Positions 53,132-63,011 of a DNA stretch of 64,000 nt are shown piece after piece (the first letter of the stretch is position 1; each line of letters starts with the position of its first letter). Source of the DNA: Filomicrobium insigne (lineage in GTDB: Bacteria > Pseudomonadota > Alphaproteobacteria > Rhizobiales > Hyphomicrobiaceae); NCBI RefSeq assembly GCF_900104305.1, contig NZ_FNJC01000001.1, positions 496,001 through 560,000 of the forward strand, read 5' to 3'. The notes under the pieces were generated by a model. That model saw nothing but the letters and a program-made list of their open reading frames with translations, did not search any database and was not told the DNA's origin. Made by a program: the position numbers and the translations under genes.

Positions 53132-54385
53132 TCAGATGTCCATGCCGAGATGGCCAGCGACAGTGAAAACATCCTTATCGCCGCGTCCGCACATATTCAT
53201 GACCAATAGATCATTTTGAGGAAGCGTCGGCGCAAGCTTGGCCACGTGTGCAAGGGCATGCGATGGCTCCAAAGCCGGAATGATGCCTTCCAGACGCGTG
53301 CAAAGCTGGAATGCATCCAACGCCTCCTTGTCCGTTACCGAGACGTATTTGACCCGCCCTGTATCCTTCAGCCAGGAATGCTCTGGCCCCACTCCGGGAT
53401 AATCGAGTCCGGCAGAGATTGAGTGCCCTTCGAGAATCTGGCCGTCGCCGTCCTGCAAGAGATACGTGCGGTTGCCATGAAGTACGCCAGGGCGCCCTCC
53501 ATTCATCGAAGCAGCATGGCCATTCGACACCTCAAGACCGTATCCTCCGGCTTCGACGCCATAAATCTTGACGCCTTCATCATCCAGGAATGGATGGAAC
53601 AGGCCAATGGCATTGGAGCCGCCGCCAATACAAGCGACAAGCGTATCCGGCAGACGACCTTCTGCTGCCATCATCTGCTCGCGCACCTCGCGGCCGATGA
53701 TGGATTGAAAGTCGCGAACCATTGCCGGGTAGGGATGCGGTCCTGCTGCGGTACCAATGATGTAGTAGGTATCATGGACGTTGGTGACCCAATCGCGCAA
53801 CGCCTCGTTCATCGCGTCCTTCAGAGTGCCCGCACCGCTGGTCACGGGGTTCACCTTCGCCCCCAGCATGTGCATACGCACGACGTTAGGCTTTTGCCGT
53901 TCGACGTCGGTCTTGCCCATGTAGACTTCGCAAGGCAGGCCGAAACGCGCACAGACGGTTGCGACCGCGACGCCGTGCTGGCCAGCGCCTGTCTCAGCGA
54001 TGATGCGGGTTTTGCCCATGCGTTTGGCCAAAAGGATCTGGCCAAGGCAATTATTGATTTTATGGGACCCTGTGTGGTTCAGCTCATCGCGCTTGAAGTA
54101 AATTTTCGCGCCCTTGTCGCCGCCTGCTACACCTCGCAAATGCTCGGTCAATCGTTCGGCAAAGTACAGCGGGCTCGGACGGCCGCCGTAATAGGTCATC
54201 AAGTAGGTAAGCTCTTCCGCGAATGCCGGGTCTGCTTTGGCAGCGTTATACGCGTTCTCCAGCTCCAGGATTAGCGGCATCAAGGTTTCGGCTACAAAGC
54301 GACCGCCGAAGAGACCAAAGTGTCCGCGCTCGTCTGGACCGGTCACGTAGCTATTGAGTTTGTTAGGCTGGTTGGTGGTCGCCAT
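53132..54385 (-). CDS. trpB: Tryptophan synthase beta subunit
   Basis: The 417-residue PLP enzyme condenses indole with serine. Seen: [17 protein letters not shown] with the PLP-binding lysine, [31 protein letters not shown] as the phosphate-binding glycine loop, and the terminal [17 protein letters not shown]. The frame is open to 54508, but ATG 54385 ([13 protein letters not shown]) follows AAGGAGCG and fits the family. It lies 153 bases after trpF; a terminator then separates it from the inserted genes before trpA. Confidence 0.97.
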   Translation of the reverse strand: MATTNQPNKLNSYVTGPDERGHFGLFGGRFVAETLMPLILELENAYNAAKADPAFAEELTYLMTYYGGRPSPLYFAERLTEHLRGVAGGDKGAKIYFKRDELNHTGSHKINNCLGQILLAKRMGKTRIIAETGAGQHGVAVATVCARFGLPCEVYMGKTDVERQKPNVVRMHMLGAKVNPVTSGAGTLKDAMNEALRDWVTNVHDTYYIIGTAAGPHPYPAMVRDFQSIIGREVREQMMAAEGRLPDTLVACIGGGSNAIGLFHPFLDDEGVKIYGVEAGGYGLEVSNGHAASMNGGRPGVLHGNRTYLLQDGDGQILEGHSISAGLDYPGVGPEHSWLKDTGRVKYVSVTDKEALDAFQLCTRLEGIIPALEPSHALAHVAKLAPTLPQNDLLVMNMCGRGDKDVFTVAGHLGMDI

Positions 54386-54538
54386 ATCGTTGGTATACGC
54401 TCCTTGTTGGTCGTGCCTGCCGTCGCGGTTCACACTGCCGGTGCCGGCGATGGGTAGCCTATTCCCGGCGACGCTCCAAGCGAACCTCTCCGTTCGCTTT
54501 TTCATCATGCCGGCCGACAGATCTTCCCGATGGCCTCG

Positions 54539-55207
54539 CTATCTTGCCGCGACGCTAGTCGATTTTGCCGTTTCAAGGAACCGCACAATACGTTGCGGGT
54601 CTTTGATGCCTGGCGCCTTTTCGACGCCGGAGGACACATCAACGATCGCGGCTCCGGTCAGGCGGATTGCTTCGCGGACGTTTTCAGCGTTCAACCCGCC
54701 GGCTAACGCGAAGTCAAATCGGCGCGCAACGCCGTCTAGAATTTTCCAGTCGAAACTGAGGCCGTTGCCACCTGGCAGGGCATCGCCTGCATCCGGGGGC
54801 GGAGCAGCATCGAACAATATCAAGTCGGCGCGACTAGGCCGCCGATAGGGCTCTGCCTTTTCCGCATCGCCTGGAGCTTTGATGCCGATCGCTTTTATAA
54901 TGGCTGTATCGCCACGCGCCCGTAACTTGGCGACGCGTTCAGGGCTTTCATGCCCGTGCAGCTGTATAAGGTCGGGGGCCACTTCTGCACACACCCGATC
55001 AAACAGCTCATCATCCGGGTCAACAAGCAAAACAACCGAGCGCGCACGATTCCGCGCCGTATTCGCGAGCGCCTTCGCACCGGCGATATCTACGTGGCGT
55101 GGACTTTTCGGAAAAATCACGAAACCAACGAAGTCCGCACCAGCGGCAATCGCAGCTTCGAGGGCTTCCTGCGTGGTCAAGCCGCAGATTTTTACTTTTG
55201 GTTGCAT
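54539..55207 (-). CDS. trpF: Phosphoribosylanthranilate isomerase
   Basis: A 222-residue TIM barrel acting in tryptophan synthesis. The family opens with KVKICGLTTQEALEAA, where the cysteine is the general base, and shows GADFVGFVIFPKSPRHV, LIQLHGHESPE and FALAGGLNAENVREAI near the end. ATG 55207 (MQPKVKICGL) is preferred over the upstream extension to 55255. It follows the lapA-like gene and precedes trpB on the same strand, the usual alphaproteobacterial order. Confidence 0.95.
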   Translation of the reverse strand: MQPKVKICGLTTQEALEAAIAAGADFVGFVIFPKSPRHVDIAGAKALANTARNRARSVVLLVDPDDELFDRVCAEVAPDLIQLHGHESPERVAKLRARGDTAIIKAIGIKAPGDAEKAEPYRRPSRADLILFDAAPPPDAGDALPGGNGLSFDWKILDGVARRFDFALAGGLNAENVREAIRLTGAAIVDVSSGVEKAPGIKDPQRIVRFLETAKSTSVAAR

Positions 55208-55255
55208 TGGCTTAGGTCCATGCCATCCGTTGAGATAACGGACGCCGAGGAACAC

Positions 55256-55606
55256 TTATCGCGAATTGGCAATAAGCTGTCGGCTGCCACCGGTTGCATT
55301 GGCATCGCGTTCACGGGTCAGCCGGTCGGCTTCAGCCTGCCAGCGTCGCGCTTCTTGGGTTCGCACGCGCGCTGCGTGACGCCAGTGGCCTTGTCCGAAC
55401 CATACAGCCAGACCGCCCGCGATGATACCCAACGCCAGGACACCGAAGAGATAGGCATAAAAGGGAAGCACTAGAGATAGTGCCGGAGTGTCTGGTCGAA
55501 ATGGATCGAGCACGAGACGCACATCATGGCGGTTAGCCACGGCTAGTGCAATCAAGACCAGCGCCATTGGGAAGGCGATTACGATCGTAAATATTCGTTG
55601 CAGCAC
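55256..55606 (-). CDS. LapA-domain inner-membrane protein (DUF1049)
   Basis: A 116-residue protein with two membrane helices (about residues 5-23 and 45-68) separated by NRHDVRLVLDPFRP, then a charged cytoplasmic tail with coiled-coil character (ARVRTQEARRWQAEADRLTRERD). This is the pattern of LapA/YciS-like proteins linked to lipopolysaccharide assembly control and commonly found between ihfB and trpF in Rhizobiales. The function here is inferred from family and position. Confidence 0.88.
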   Translation of the reverse strand: MLQRIFTIVIAFPMALVLIALAVANRHDVRLVLDPFRPDTPALSLVLPFYAYLFGVLALGIIAGGLAVWFGQGHWRHAARVRTQEARRWQAEADRLTRERDANATGGSRQLIANSR

Positions 55607-55778
55607 GGTCAGCGCCCCGGATAACTACCAGCGCCCCCGGATCATAATTCGGAGTGCCCTGGCCGTTGTAGATTCCCATAACGGCCCACATCCTGCGAAC
55701 CGACACAGCAAGTGAACCTTCCTTTGCGGTAATCTATACGACTTTTTTTCCGGCGACGGCAGCCCGCGTGAGAGAAGG

Positions 55779-56075
55779 TTAGTGACCCTTTTTCTTTGGC
55801 ACATTAAGGCGGTCACGCAGCTCTTTGCCAGTCTTGAAGAACGGAACGAATTTTTCCTCGACTGGTACAGGCTCTCCAGTACGTGGGTTCCGGCCTTCAC
55901 GTGCCGGACGGTGCTTGACGGTGAACGCGCCAAAGCCACGCAGTTCGACCCGGTCCCCGCGTGCCAGAGCATCAACGATTTCATCGAAAATCACGTTCAC
56001 GATGCGCTCGACATCGCGATGATAGAGATGAGGGTTTGCAGCGGAAATCCGCTGGATCAGTTCGGACTTTATCAC
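55779..56075 (-). CDS. ihfB: Integration host factor subunit beta
   Basis: A 98-residue HU/IHF protein that bends DNA. It has [27 protein letters not shown], the beta-arm region whose proline intercalates between bases, and a short basic tail KKKGH. The start is the GTG at 56075 ([11 protein letters not shown]), placed six bases after GGGAGG; the upstream ATG at 56132 would add residues unlike the family. It lies 35 bases after sppA on the same strand. Confidence 0.96.
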   Translation of the reverse strand: MIKSELIQRISAANPHLYHRDVERIVNVIFDEIVDALARGDRVELRGFGAFTVKHRPAREGRNPRTGEPVPVEEKFVPFFKTGKELRDRLNVPKKKGH

Positions 56076-56110
56076 CGGCTGCCTCCCATGAGGAAAGTTG
56101 TTGTAATTAT

Positions 56111-57079
56111 TCAATTTTTGGCAGGTTGCCAAACAGAAACAAGACCGTCAAGACTTAGTGAAGAAAGGTTTCCGTCACGGCTGGCGAATTGGGTCAGTCC
56201 CGCCACGCCCGCACCGACCAATCCGGCCGCCAAATTAGAGAGAGAAGCGGACAGCCCCCAACCCGAGTCGTCTTTCACTTTCCAGTCGACGACTTCAACA
56301 TTCGCCGGAACGCCGCGTTTCTCTTTCAGCCAGCGAACCGCCTCGTCTTCTCCGCCGATCTCATCAACGAGTTTGTAATCTTGAGCCTGACGCCCCGAAA
56401 AGATGCGGCCTTCCTTCAATCCTGGCACCTCTGCAGCGGTAATACCGCGCCTGGCTTCGACAAGAGACAAGAACCACTTAAAGCCGTCATCGATCATCTC
56501 GGCCGTGACGTTGAGAGCTTCCTGATCCGCTACCTTAAAGGGAGAGGGCTCAGCCTTCAGCGCACCGCTCTTGACCTCGTTCATCTTCACGCCGATCTTG
56601 CCCAGGAGTTCGGTCACCTCAGGCCACTGCATCAGGACGCCGACGGACCCCGTGATCGTATTGCCGCGGGAAACGATGTGATCGGTTGCCAACCCAACGA
56701 TGTAGCCTGCAGACGCGGCAACTGTACCGAATTGGGCCACCACTGGCTTTTTTTCGGCCACGTCGCGCAAGGCCGTGTAAAGCGCTTCTCCGCCAGTAGT
56801 CGTCCCACCAGGGCTGTTCACGAACAGCAAGACGCCGGCGACATGGTCGGCTTTAGCGATTTCGCGTAGCAATTGAAGCTGGCGGCGATCCTCGAGGATT
56901 GTGCCAACTATGGAAACCCGTGCAATTTGGGGCTTATTCAAGAAGCCCGATAGGCTCTTGTCGCTCATAAGTAGCGCGCCGACTGCCAGCAATAGGGCGA
57001 GTACGGCCAGAATACGCCAGGAAGCCATCTTGCGGCGCAAACGGCGGCGATCAAGGACGACTTCGGTCTCAACGCTCAT
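56111..57079 (-). CDS. sppA: Signal peptide peptidase SppA (short form)
   Basis: A 322-residue single-domain SppA/S49 protease, anchored by one membrane helix (about residues 21-40) and facing the periplasm. [19 protein letters not shown] and [19 protein letters not shown] contain the serine nucleophile Ser123; [12 protein letters not shown] contains the catalytic lysine Lys175, giving the Ser-Lys dyad. It degrades leftover signal peptides. It lies between rpsA and ihfB, its normal place in alphaproteobacteria. Confidence 0.94.
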   Translation of the reverse strand: MSVETEVVLDRRRLRRKMASWRILAVLALLLAVGALLMSDKSLSGFLNKPQIARVSIVGTILEDRRQLQLLREIAKADHVAGVLLFVNSPGGTTTGGEALYTALRDVAEKKPVVAQFGTVAASAGYIVGLATDHIVSRGNTITGSVGVLMQWPEVTELLGKIGVKMNEVKSGALKAEPSPFKVADQEALNVTAEMIDDGFKWFLSLVEARRGITAAEVPGLKEGRIFSGRQAQDYKLVDEIGGEDEAVRWLKEKRGVPANVEVVDWKVKDDSGWGLSASLSNLAAGLVGAGVAGLTQFASRDGNLSSLSLDGLVSVWQPAKN

Positions 57080-57214
57080 TGATAGACTCCGGTGCGCACG
57101 TGTCGCCCGCTAGGTGGACTTACGCGCTGTTTCTGATTGCCTTTCACGTTAGGCAAGTATCGGGCCGTCTTCAATAATCGTTATTCGGGTCACTGAAACC
57201 GGAATCTTACAATT

Positions 57215-57249
57215 AAGGCGCACGATAGGCTAGCCCTATCGTGCGCCTT
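57215..57249. terminator. Perfect 15-bp hairpin downstream of rpsA
   Basis: AAGGCGCACGATAGG and CCTATCGTGCGCCTT form a perfect 15-bp stem around CTAGC, 76 bases past the rpsA stop and before sppA. The T-tract on the minus strand is weak (TTAATT), so it may be a partial terminator or an mRNA-stabilising hairpin. Confidence 0.75.
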
Positions 57250-57325
57250 CCAAAGTTGTCTTGCGAACTTTATTCACATCACAGAACGGCGGTTTAAGAC
57301 ACCCCGACGTTCATGCATTGTGCGT

Positions 57326-59059
57326 TCAGTCCTGCTCTTCCTCGTCGGAGTCGTCGTCGCTCTGGCTCTTCTTGATCGCAGCGCCCAAGATGTCGCCGAG
57401 TGATGCGCCTGAATCGGACGAACCGTACTGAGCAACAGCCTTCTTCTCTTCGGCGATCTCCAGCGCTTTGATGGAAACGTTGATCCGGCGCGCCGCCTTG
57501 TCGAGGCTGATAACGGCAGCATCAAGCTTGTCGCCTACGCTGAAACGCTCAGGGCGCTGTTCGGAGCGGTCACGCGACAAGTCCGAACGCTTGATGAACG
57601 TGGTCAGGTCGGTATCGGCCAGCTTGACTTCGATGCCGTTCTCCTGAACGCCGATCACTTCGCAGGTTACGATCTCGCTCTTCTTGAATCCGCCAATGGT
57701 TTCGGCCGGATCGCCGCCCAACTGCTTGATACCGAGCGAAATGCGTTCTTTCTGGCTGTCAACATCGAGAACCACAGCCCTGACATTGTCGCCCTTCTTG
57801 AAGTCCTTGATGGCTTCGTCGCCAGCGCGGTTCCAGTCGAGGTCGGAGAGGTGGACCATACCGTCGACACCACCTTCGAGACCGATGAACAGACCGAATT
57901 CTGTGATGTTGCGGATCGGGCCTTCGACTTCCGTACCGCGCGGGTGCTGAGCCAGGAAGACTTCCCAAGGATTATCTTGCGTCTGCTTGAGACCCAGCGA
58001 GATACGACGCTTGTTGGAATCGACCTCAAGGATCTGAACTTCCACTTCCTGGCTCGTGGAAACGATCTTGCCTGGATGGATGTTCTTCTTGGTCCAGCTC
58101 ATTTCGGAGACGTGGATCAAGCCCTCAACACCTGGCTCCAGCTCAACAAAGGCACCGTAATCGGCAATGTTCGTTACGGTTCCGGTGAAGCGACCGCCGA
58201 CGGGGTACTTGGCTTCGATGCCTTCCCACGGATCGGACAGCAACTGCTTCATGCCGAGGCTGATGCGCTGCGTTTCCGGGTTGATGCGGATGATCTGCAC
58301 CTTCACGGTATCGCCGACGTTGAGGATCTCGGAAGGATGGTTGACGCGGCGCCAAGCCATGTCGGTGACGTGAAGGAGACCATCGATACCACCGAGGTCG
58401 ATGAACGCACCGTAGTCGGTGATGTTCTTGACCAGACCGTCGATAACCTGACCTTCTTCCAGGCGGGCGACGATGTCGGCGCGCTGTTCGGCACGCGTTT
58501 CTTCGAGAACGGAGCGGCGCGACACGACGATGTTGCCACGGCGACGGTCCATTTTGAGAATTTGGAAAGGCTGTTGCTGGTGCATCAGCGGGCCAATGTC
58601 GCGGACGGGGCGAATGTCGACCTGACTGCCCGGCAGGAAGGCCACTGCACCATCGAGGTCGACCGTAAAGCCGCCCTTGACCTTGTTAAAGATGACGCCC
58701 GTCACCTTTTCGCCAGCCTCGAACTGCTTTTCAAGACGGTTCCAGCTTTCCTCGCGGCGTGCTTTCTCACGGGACAGAACTGCTTCACCGAGCGCATTTT
58801 CGATGCGCTCAAGGTAGACTTCGACCTCATCGCCGATCTTGATTTCGGAACTGCCGCTGGTGGAGAACTCGCGCAGAGGAACGCGGCCTTCCATCTTCAA
58901 ACCAACATCAATTACGGCCAGATCCTTCTCGATGCCGACCACCTTACCCGTGACGACGGCACCTTCATAAATGTCGTCCTTGGCTAGGCTTTCGGCCAGA
59001 AGGGCGGCAAACTCGTCCTGAGTGGGGTTAAGATCTTTTGAAAATTCGGTTTGCGACAT
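57326..59059 (-). CDS. rpsA: 30S ribosomal protein S1
   Basis: A 577-residue protein with six S1 OB-fold repeats, several in the form VEGLIHVSEMSW or GLLHVTDMAWRRV. The first two repeats bind the ribosome and the later ones bind mRNA. The acidic C-terminal tail (SDDDSDEEEQD) is typical of alphaproteobacterial S1. It follows cmk and aroA on the same strand with a 236-base gap that should hold its own promoter. Length is normal. Confidence 0.97.
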   Translation of the reverse strand: MSQTEFSKDLNPTQDEFAALLAESLAKDDIYEGAVVTGKVVGIEKDLAVIDVGLKMEGRVPLREFSTSGSSEIKIGDEVEVYLERIENALGEAVLSREKARREESWNRLEKQFEAGEKVTGVIFNKVKGGFTVDLDGAVAFLPGSQVDIRPVRDIGPLMHQQQPFQILKMDRRRGNIVVSRRSVLEETRAEQRADIVARLEEGQVIDGLVKNITDYGAFIDLGGIDGLLHVTDMAWRRVNHPSEILNVGDTVKVQIIRINPETQRISLGMKQLLSDPWEGIEAKYPVGGRFTGTVTNIADYGAFVELEPGVEGLIHVSEMSWTKKNIHPGKIVSTSQEVEVQILEVDSNKRRISLGLKQTQDNPWEVFLAQHPRGTEVEGPIRNITEFGLFIGLEGGVDGMVHLSDLDWNRAGDEAIKDFKKGDNVRAVVLDVDSQKERISLGIKQLGGDPAETIGGFKKSEIVTCEVIGVQENGIEVKLADTDLTTFIKRSDLSRDRSEQRPERFSVGDKLDAAVISLDKAARRINVSIKALEIAEEKKAVAQYGSSDSGASLGDILGAAIKKSQSDDDSDEEEQD

Positions 59060-59295
59060 ACGCAGTTGCGCTCCTGAGTAATAGGGGGTTGATGCCGCCC
59101 CGTAGATAAAATCCGGGTCGTGGCATCGGTTGCTTTAGTCAATGATCCCAACGGATTAATGCTGGCCCAGCGGGAGCGTTCCCGCCGCCGCAACAAGCAC
59201 GTCCGGCTCGATCATACGATTGGTGAATTTTGTTGCCGCCGCGATGAGTATCGCACCCTGCCAATAAGATTTGGGGCGTACGTCTTGCATACACC

Positions 59296-59922
59296 CTATT
59301 GGCCGATCTTCCTCTTGATCAATCCGACGGCGGCGTCGAATGCCGTTTCTATATCCATTTCGGTGGTATCGAGCAAGTCCGCGTCTTCGGCGCGGCGCAT
59401 CGGGGCCGCGCCGCGCCCAGCATCGCGCGCATCGCGCGCGCGGATTAACTCCAGCATTTTCTCCATATCCGGGCTCTCGCCCGCCGCCTCATACTCGCGG
59501 AACCGGCGCTTGGCACGTTCTTCGACAGACGCGGTGACGAAGATCTTGGCGTCCGCATCCGGGCAAACCACGGTGCCTATGTCCCGTCCATCAAGTATGG
59601 CCCCCGGCAGCCGGTTCGCAAAACTGCGTTGATATTCCAGCAGCGCCGCCCGAACTTCGGGGATTTTCGCGACAATTGAAGCTGCCTCGCCGATACCGGG
59701 GGCGCGCAGCCCTGCATCGTCCAGCCGCACCGGGTCCAACGAACAGGCTAGCGTGGTAACTGCGCGCGTATCGTTAAGATCGTGGCCGAGCTCCAGACAA
59801 TCGCGGGCGACAGCGCGATAAAGAAGGCCCGTATCAAGATAGTGGTAACCGAAATAGGCGGCGAGACGCCGGGCAAGAGTTCCTTTTCCCGATGCCGCTG
59901 GCCCGTCTATCGCGATGATCAT
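59296..59922 (-). CDS. cmk: Cytidylate kinase
   Basis: A 208-residue nucleotide monophosphate kinase with IAIDGPAASGKGTLARRLA as P-loop, YLDTGLLYRAVA as the nucleotide site and the ILDGRDIGTVVCPDADAK block; it converts CMP and dCMP to diphosphates. A GTG at 59931 overlapping the aroA stop (GTGA) is an alternative start, but ATG 59922 has GGAG eight bases upstream. Gene order aroA-cmk-rpsA is conserved across alphaproteobacteria. Confidence 0.95.
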   Translation of the reverse strand: MIIAIDGPAASGKGTLARRLAAYFGYHYLDTGLLYRAVARDCLELGHDLNDTRAVTTLACSLDPVRLDDAGLRAPGIGEAASIVAKIPEVRAALLEYQRSFANRLPGAILDGRDIGTVVCPDADAKIFVTASVEERAKRRFREYEAAGESPDMEKMLELIRARDARDAGRGAAPMRRAEDADLLDTTEMDIETAFDAAVGLIKRKIGQ

Positions 59923-59927
59923 AACGG

Positions 59928-61265
59928 TCACTCCGCAACCGCGTCGAACCGCGCTCCCAGCTTCTCTAAAAGACCAATGAACTCCGGGAAACTGGTGGCG
60001 ATCATGGATGTATCGTCCACCTTGACCGGCTTTTCGGACGCGAAGCCCATGACCAGGAACGCCATTGCGATACGGTGATCGAGATGCGTGGCGACCACCC
60101 CGCCCCCTGAAACGCGGTCCGACCCAACCACGATCAAAGCATCTCCTTCAACGCGCGCGTTAACGCCGTTGACTTCAAGGCCCGCCGCAGTTGCCGCCAA
60201 CCGGTCGCTTTCCTTGACCTTCAACTCGGCCAAGCCTTCCATGACGGTCTCGCCCTCAGCGAAAGCTGCCACGACGGCCAGGATAGGATATTCGTCAATC
60301 ATAGACGGAGCACGTTCCGGCGGCACCCGAACGCCCTTCAGCGCGGAATGGCGCACACGGATGTCGGCAATCTGTTCGCCACCCTCCTCACGCTTATTCG
60401 CGTACGTGAGGTCGGCCCCCATTTCCTGGAGGGTCTTGTAGAAGCCAATGCGTGTATCGTTGATAAGGACGCCTTCGATCGTGACGTCTGATCCCGGCAC
60501 CAAAACCGCAGCGGCGGCGAGAAAGGCTGCTGAAGAGGGATCAGCTGGCACCGCAACCTCGCGGCCCTGCATCTGCTGACCGCCCGTTACTGAGATCCGC
60601 GTTTTCCCATCGCCCCCGGCCGCTGTTGTAATTTCGGCTCCGAAGAAGCGGAGCATGCGCTCCGTATGGTCGCGGGTCGGTTCGGTCTCTATGACCGTCG
60701 TCGTGCCTGTCGCCTGCAAGCCCGCGATTAGAACCGCAGATTTGACTTGCGCGGAGGGAACGGGGAGTTCGTATTCAATCGGTACGAGATCGACGGTACC
60801 GCGCAATTTGAGTGGCAGCGTCTCGCGATCCTTGTTCTCGACCTGGAGCCCCATTTGCTTGAGTGGGTTCAGGACGCGGCTCATGGGACGACGGGAAAGA
60901 GACTCGTCCCCAATCATTTCGACGCTAACCGCCTGGCCGGCGACGACGCCCATGGCCAAACGTGCTCCAGTTCCCGAATTGCCGAAATCGAGCGGAACAT
61001 CAGGCTGCTGGAACCCACCGAGCCCGCGGCCCTGCACCTGCCATACGTCCTTTGTCTTAGTTGCAGGCGCGCCCAACGCGCTGACGACCTTGGCCGTGTT
61101 GAGCACATCTTCCGACTCGAGCAATCCCGTGATCCGTGTCGTTCCCAGGCTGAGCGCACCGAAGAGCAGCGCACGATGGGAAATCGATTTGTCGCCGGGA
61201 ACAGTGAGTTGGCCGGACAATGGTCCGGATCGAGTAGACGAAAGCGGCTTCGGAACGTAAGACAT
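59928..61265 (-). CDS. aroA: 3-phosphoshikimate 1-carboxyvinyltransferase (EPSP synthase)
   Basis: A 445-residue two-domain EPSP synthase joining shikimate-3-phosphate and PEP. LTVPGDKSISHRALLFGAL contains the active-site lysine, LDFGNSGTGARLAMGV the class-defining segment, and KVKESDRLAATAAGLEVNG a conserved late block. The GNSGTGAR motif carries alanine after TG, as in the class II (Agrobacterium CP4-like) enzymes. It is the first gene before cmk and rpsA, and its upstream region faces the TIGR02300 gene. Confidence 0.96.
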   Translation of the reverse strand: MSYVPKPLSSTRSGPLSGQLTVPGDKSISHRALLFGALSLGTTRITGLLESEDVLNTAKVVSALGAPATKTKDVWQVQGRGLGGFQQPDVPLDFGNSGTGARLAMGVVAGQAVSVEMIGDESLSRRPMSRVLNPLKQMGLQVENKDRETLPLKLRGTVDLVPIEYELPVPSAQVKSAVLIAGLQATGTTTVIETEPTRDHTERMLRFFGAEITTAAGGDGKTRISVTGGQQMQGREVAVPADPSSAAFLAAAAVLVPGSDVTIEGVLINDTRIGFYKTLQEMGADLTYANKREEGGEQIADIRVRHSALKGVRVPPERAPSMIDEYPILAVVAAFAEGETVMEGLAELKVKESDRLAATAAGLEVNGVNARVEGDALIVVGSDRVSGGGVVATHLDHRIAMAFLVMGFASEKPVKVDDTSMIATSFPEFIGLLEKLGARFDAVAE

Positions 61266-61553
61266 CGGCTTGGCACCGGTTATGCTGGGATTGCCGGGAT
61301 TGGGGACGCAGCAGCCCGGGCTCTATAATCGGGAAGCGCGCAAATCTTGGCGTCTTAGAGCAAGCCGGCCATGCTCATGTCAATCGGCGTTGCTCAGGGA
61401 TCTTTTTTCACCCCTGAACGCGAACGGATCGCCCTTTTGCGTTCGCATCTATATTAGAGAACTTTCGCTGTCACCGAAGGTTAGTTTTGACAGAGCGACG
61501 GTGGTATGGCAGAGGGCACGCTCTTTTTCCAGACGACAAAGGCACAACACCCC

Positions 61554-61928
61554 ATGGTCAAGGACGCGCGCGGGATAAAACGCACCTGCCAGAGCAGCGA
61601 ATGCGGTTCCCGATTTTATGATCTCAATCGCGATCCGATCGTTTGTCCGATTTGCGGCACGATCTACGAAATCGCGCATGCCCCTCCGGGCGCGGTGATC
61701 GACAAAGTCGACGAAGCGTCTGCACGTAAGACCAAGAAGTCCGAGTTCGCCAGCGCCGATGGTGAAGCGGATGAGAAGGACGAGGAGGAAGATCTCGTCG
61801 ATGTCGAAGCCGACGATGATCTGGCCGATGCCGACGATGATACTTTCCTTGAAGATGAGGAAACCGACGGCGGTGATGTCTCCAATATTATTGGCGGCGC
61901 CCACGATGGGGACGAGGACGAAACCTAA
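61554..61928 (+). CDS. TIGR02300/FYDLN-acid domain protein
   Basis: A 124-residue protein of unknown role, restricted mostly to alphaproteobacteria. It begins KDARGIKRTCQSSECGSRFYDLNRD with PIVCPICGT after it, a zinc-ribbon-like set of four cysteines around the FYDLN motif. The rest is strongly acidic, with runs of Asp and Glu (EEDLVDVEADDD, DEDET). The first cysteine pair is spaced wider than the usual CPSC. The frame is open to ATG 61506, but 61554 matches the short family N terminus. It is divergent from aroA. Confidence 0.88.
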   Translation: MVKDARGIKRTCQSSECGSRFYDLNRDPIVCPICGTIYEIAHAPPGAVIDKVDEASARKTKKSEFASADGEADEKDEEEDLVDVEADDDLADADDDTFLEDEETDGGDVSNIIGGAHDGDEDET

Positions 61929-62126
61929 GCCTGCGACGTGGCTAGGCGGGGCCAGAAACCACCCAGGGCGAGGCGCGGAAAAACCGCTCTTGCCCTGGAA
62001 AGTGCAAGGCATTCAATTTTGGCTTGATGTTTACGTCGGCTCGCCCTATTGAACGCCCTCTAAACGGAGACTCGGTCATCTAGCTCCGTTTGGCTTACTT
62101 GTAAGAGTACATTCCCAATACCGGTC

Positions 62127-62202
<76 letters not shown>

Positions 62203-62239
62203 GATTTGAAATTGCTTAGTCACCCTAAGCCCTTTCCTT

Positions 62240-62464
62240 TCAGAATGAACGTTCCGGATCGATGAGCAGAGGGCTGGCGCTCGTCGCGCGCACCTCATGC
62301 TCAAACATCTGGTGTAATGCTACTTTCAGGCTTGCGATCACGGCGATGGCTTGTGCGATATCGGCGTTACGTTCAGCGATTTTAGCAATCTCAGCCGCTC
62401 GCTCGGGTGGAAGTTCCCCGTCAACGTAGGCGTTCAGTTCCTGTCTGACTGGAAGAGCGGCCAT
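62240..62464 (-). CDS. Small anti-sigma-like protein, function unknown
   Basis: A 74-residue protein opening MAALPVRQELNAYVDGELPPERAAEI, which resembles the N-terminal helical region of many anti-sigma factors (AYVDGELPPER). There is no zinc-binding His/Cys set, no membrane segment and no neighbouring sigma factor gene, so it looks like a stand-alone or truncated relative. The ATG at 62464 shares one base with the stop of the upstream small gene (TGATG), which shows coupling and fixes the start; an upstream ATG at 62476 is less likely. Confidence 0.65.
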   Translation of the reverse strand: MAALPVRQELNAYVDGELPPERAAEIAKIAERNADIAQAIAVIASLKVALHQMFEHEVRATSASPLLIDPERSF

Positions 62465-62712
62465 CACTGCTTCCACGCTAGCCCCGCGAGCGTGAGCAAC
62501 GCAGCAGCCAGATAGGCGCCTGCCGCGATCCGAAGAATAGGCCGTCCGATGTGATTACCGGGCAGTTTCAGAATACGACTTCCCTCAAAGGGAGCCACGT
62601 CTTTGCATTGGAGACAGAAGTCCGGATCGGTCCCGATTCCAGCAATGAGCGATGGACCGTCCAGGTAGCCTCTTCCTTTACAAACTGAGCACTTTCGCCT
62701 TTGAGGGCTCAT
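62464..62712 (-). CDS. Small zinc-ribbon membrane protein, function unknown
   Basis: An 82-residue protein: MSPQRRKCSVCKGRGYLDGP contains a DnaJ-like CxxCxGxG half-finger, followed by DFCLQCKD, a second CxxC pair, then a C-terminal hydrophobic helix (ILRIAAGAYLAAALLTLAGLAW). It is probably a zinc-binding protein anchored in the inner membrane. The ATG at 62712 follows GGGAG; the frame is open to 62763. It is coupled by TGATG to the anti-sigma-like gene. I know no family match for the pair. Confidence 0.6.
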   Translation of the reverse strand: MSPQRRKCSVCKGRGYLDGPSLIAGIGTDPDFCLQCKDVAPFEGSRILKLPGNHIGRPILRIAAGAYLAAALLTLAGLAWKQ

Positions 62713-63011
62713 CGTCAGCTCAACTCCCGGCATTCTCCCGCAGATGCATAGAAGCTCCGCCACCTCATTCGATATATCTTGTCGGATATTACGATGTCCA
62801 GAATTTATCCCTAAAACATCGGGATCTCCTATTTAGTCAGATAGCTTTGACGCTATAACGGACCGAGAATATCCGTCTACGTTACTGCGTGAGCCGACGA
62901 AGACACCGCATACGCCTTTTGACAGGTCGATTGCGTCTCCCCTTGCGATATAGACTATGCTGCGTTTCCGCGATGTCAGGCTATTTATTGCTGGATAGCT
63001 ACGAGGAGCCG

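Noticed and set aside
53423-54274. Plus-strand frame of 283 codons across trpB
   Set aside because: Antisense shadow of trpB, with no family features.
57851-58987. Long (378-codon) plus-strand frame across rpsA
   Set aside because: Caused by the codon bias of the S1 repeats; rpsA on the minus strand is certain.
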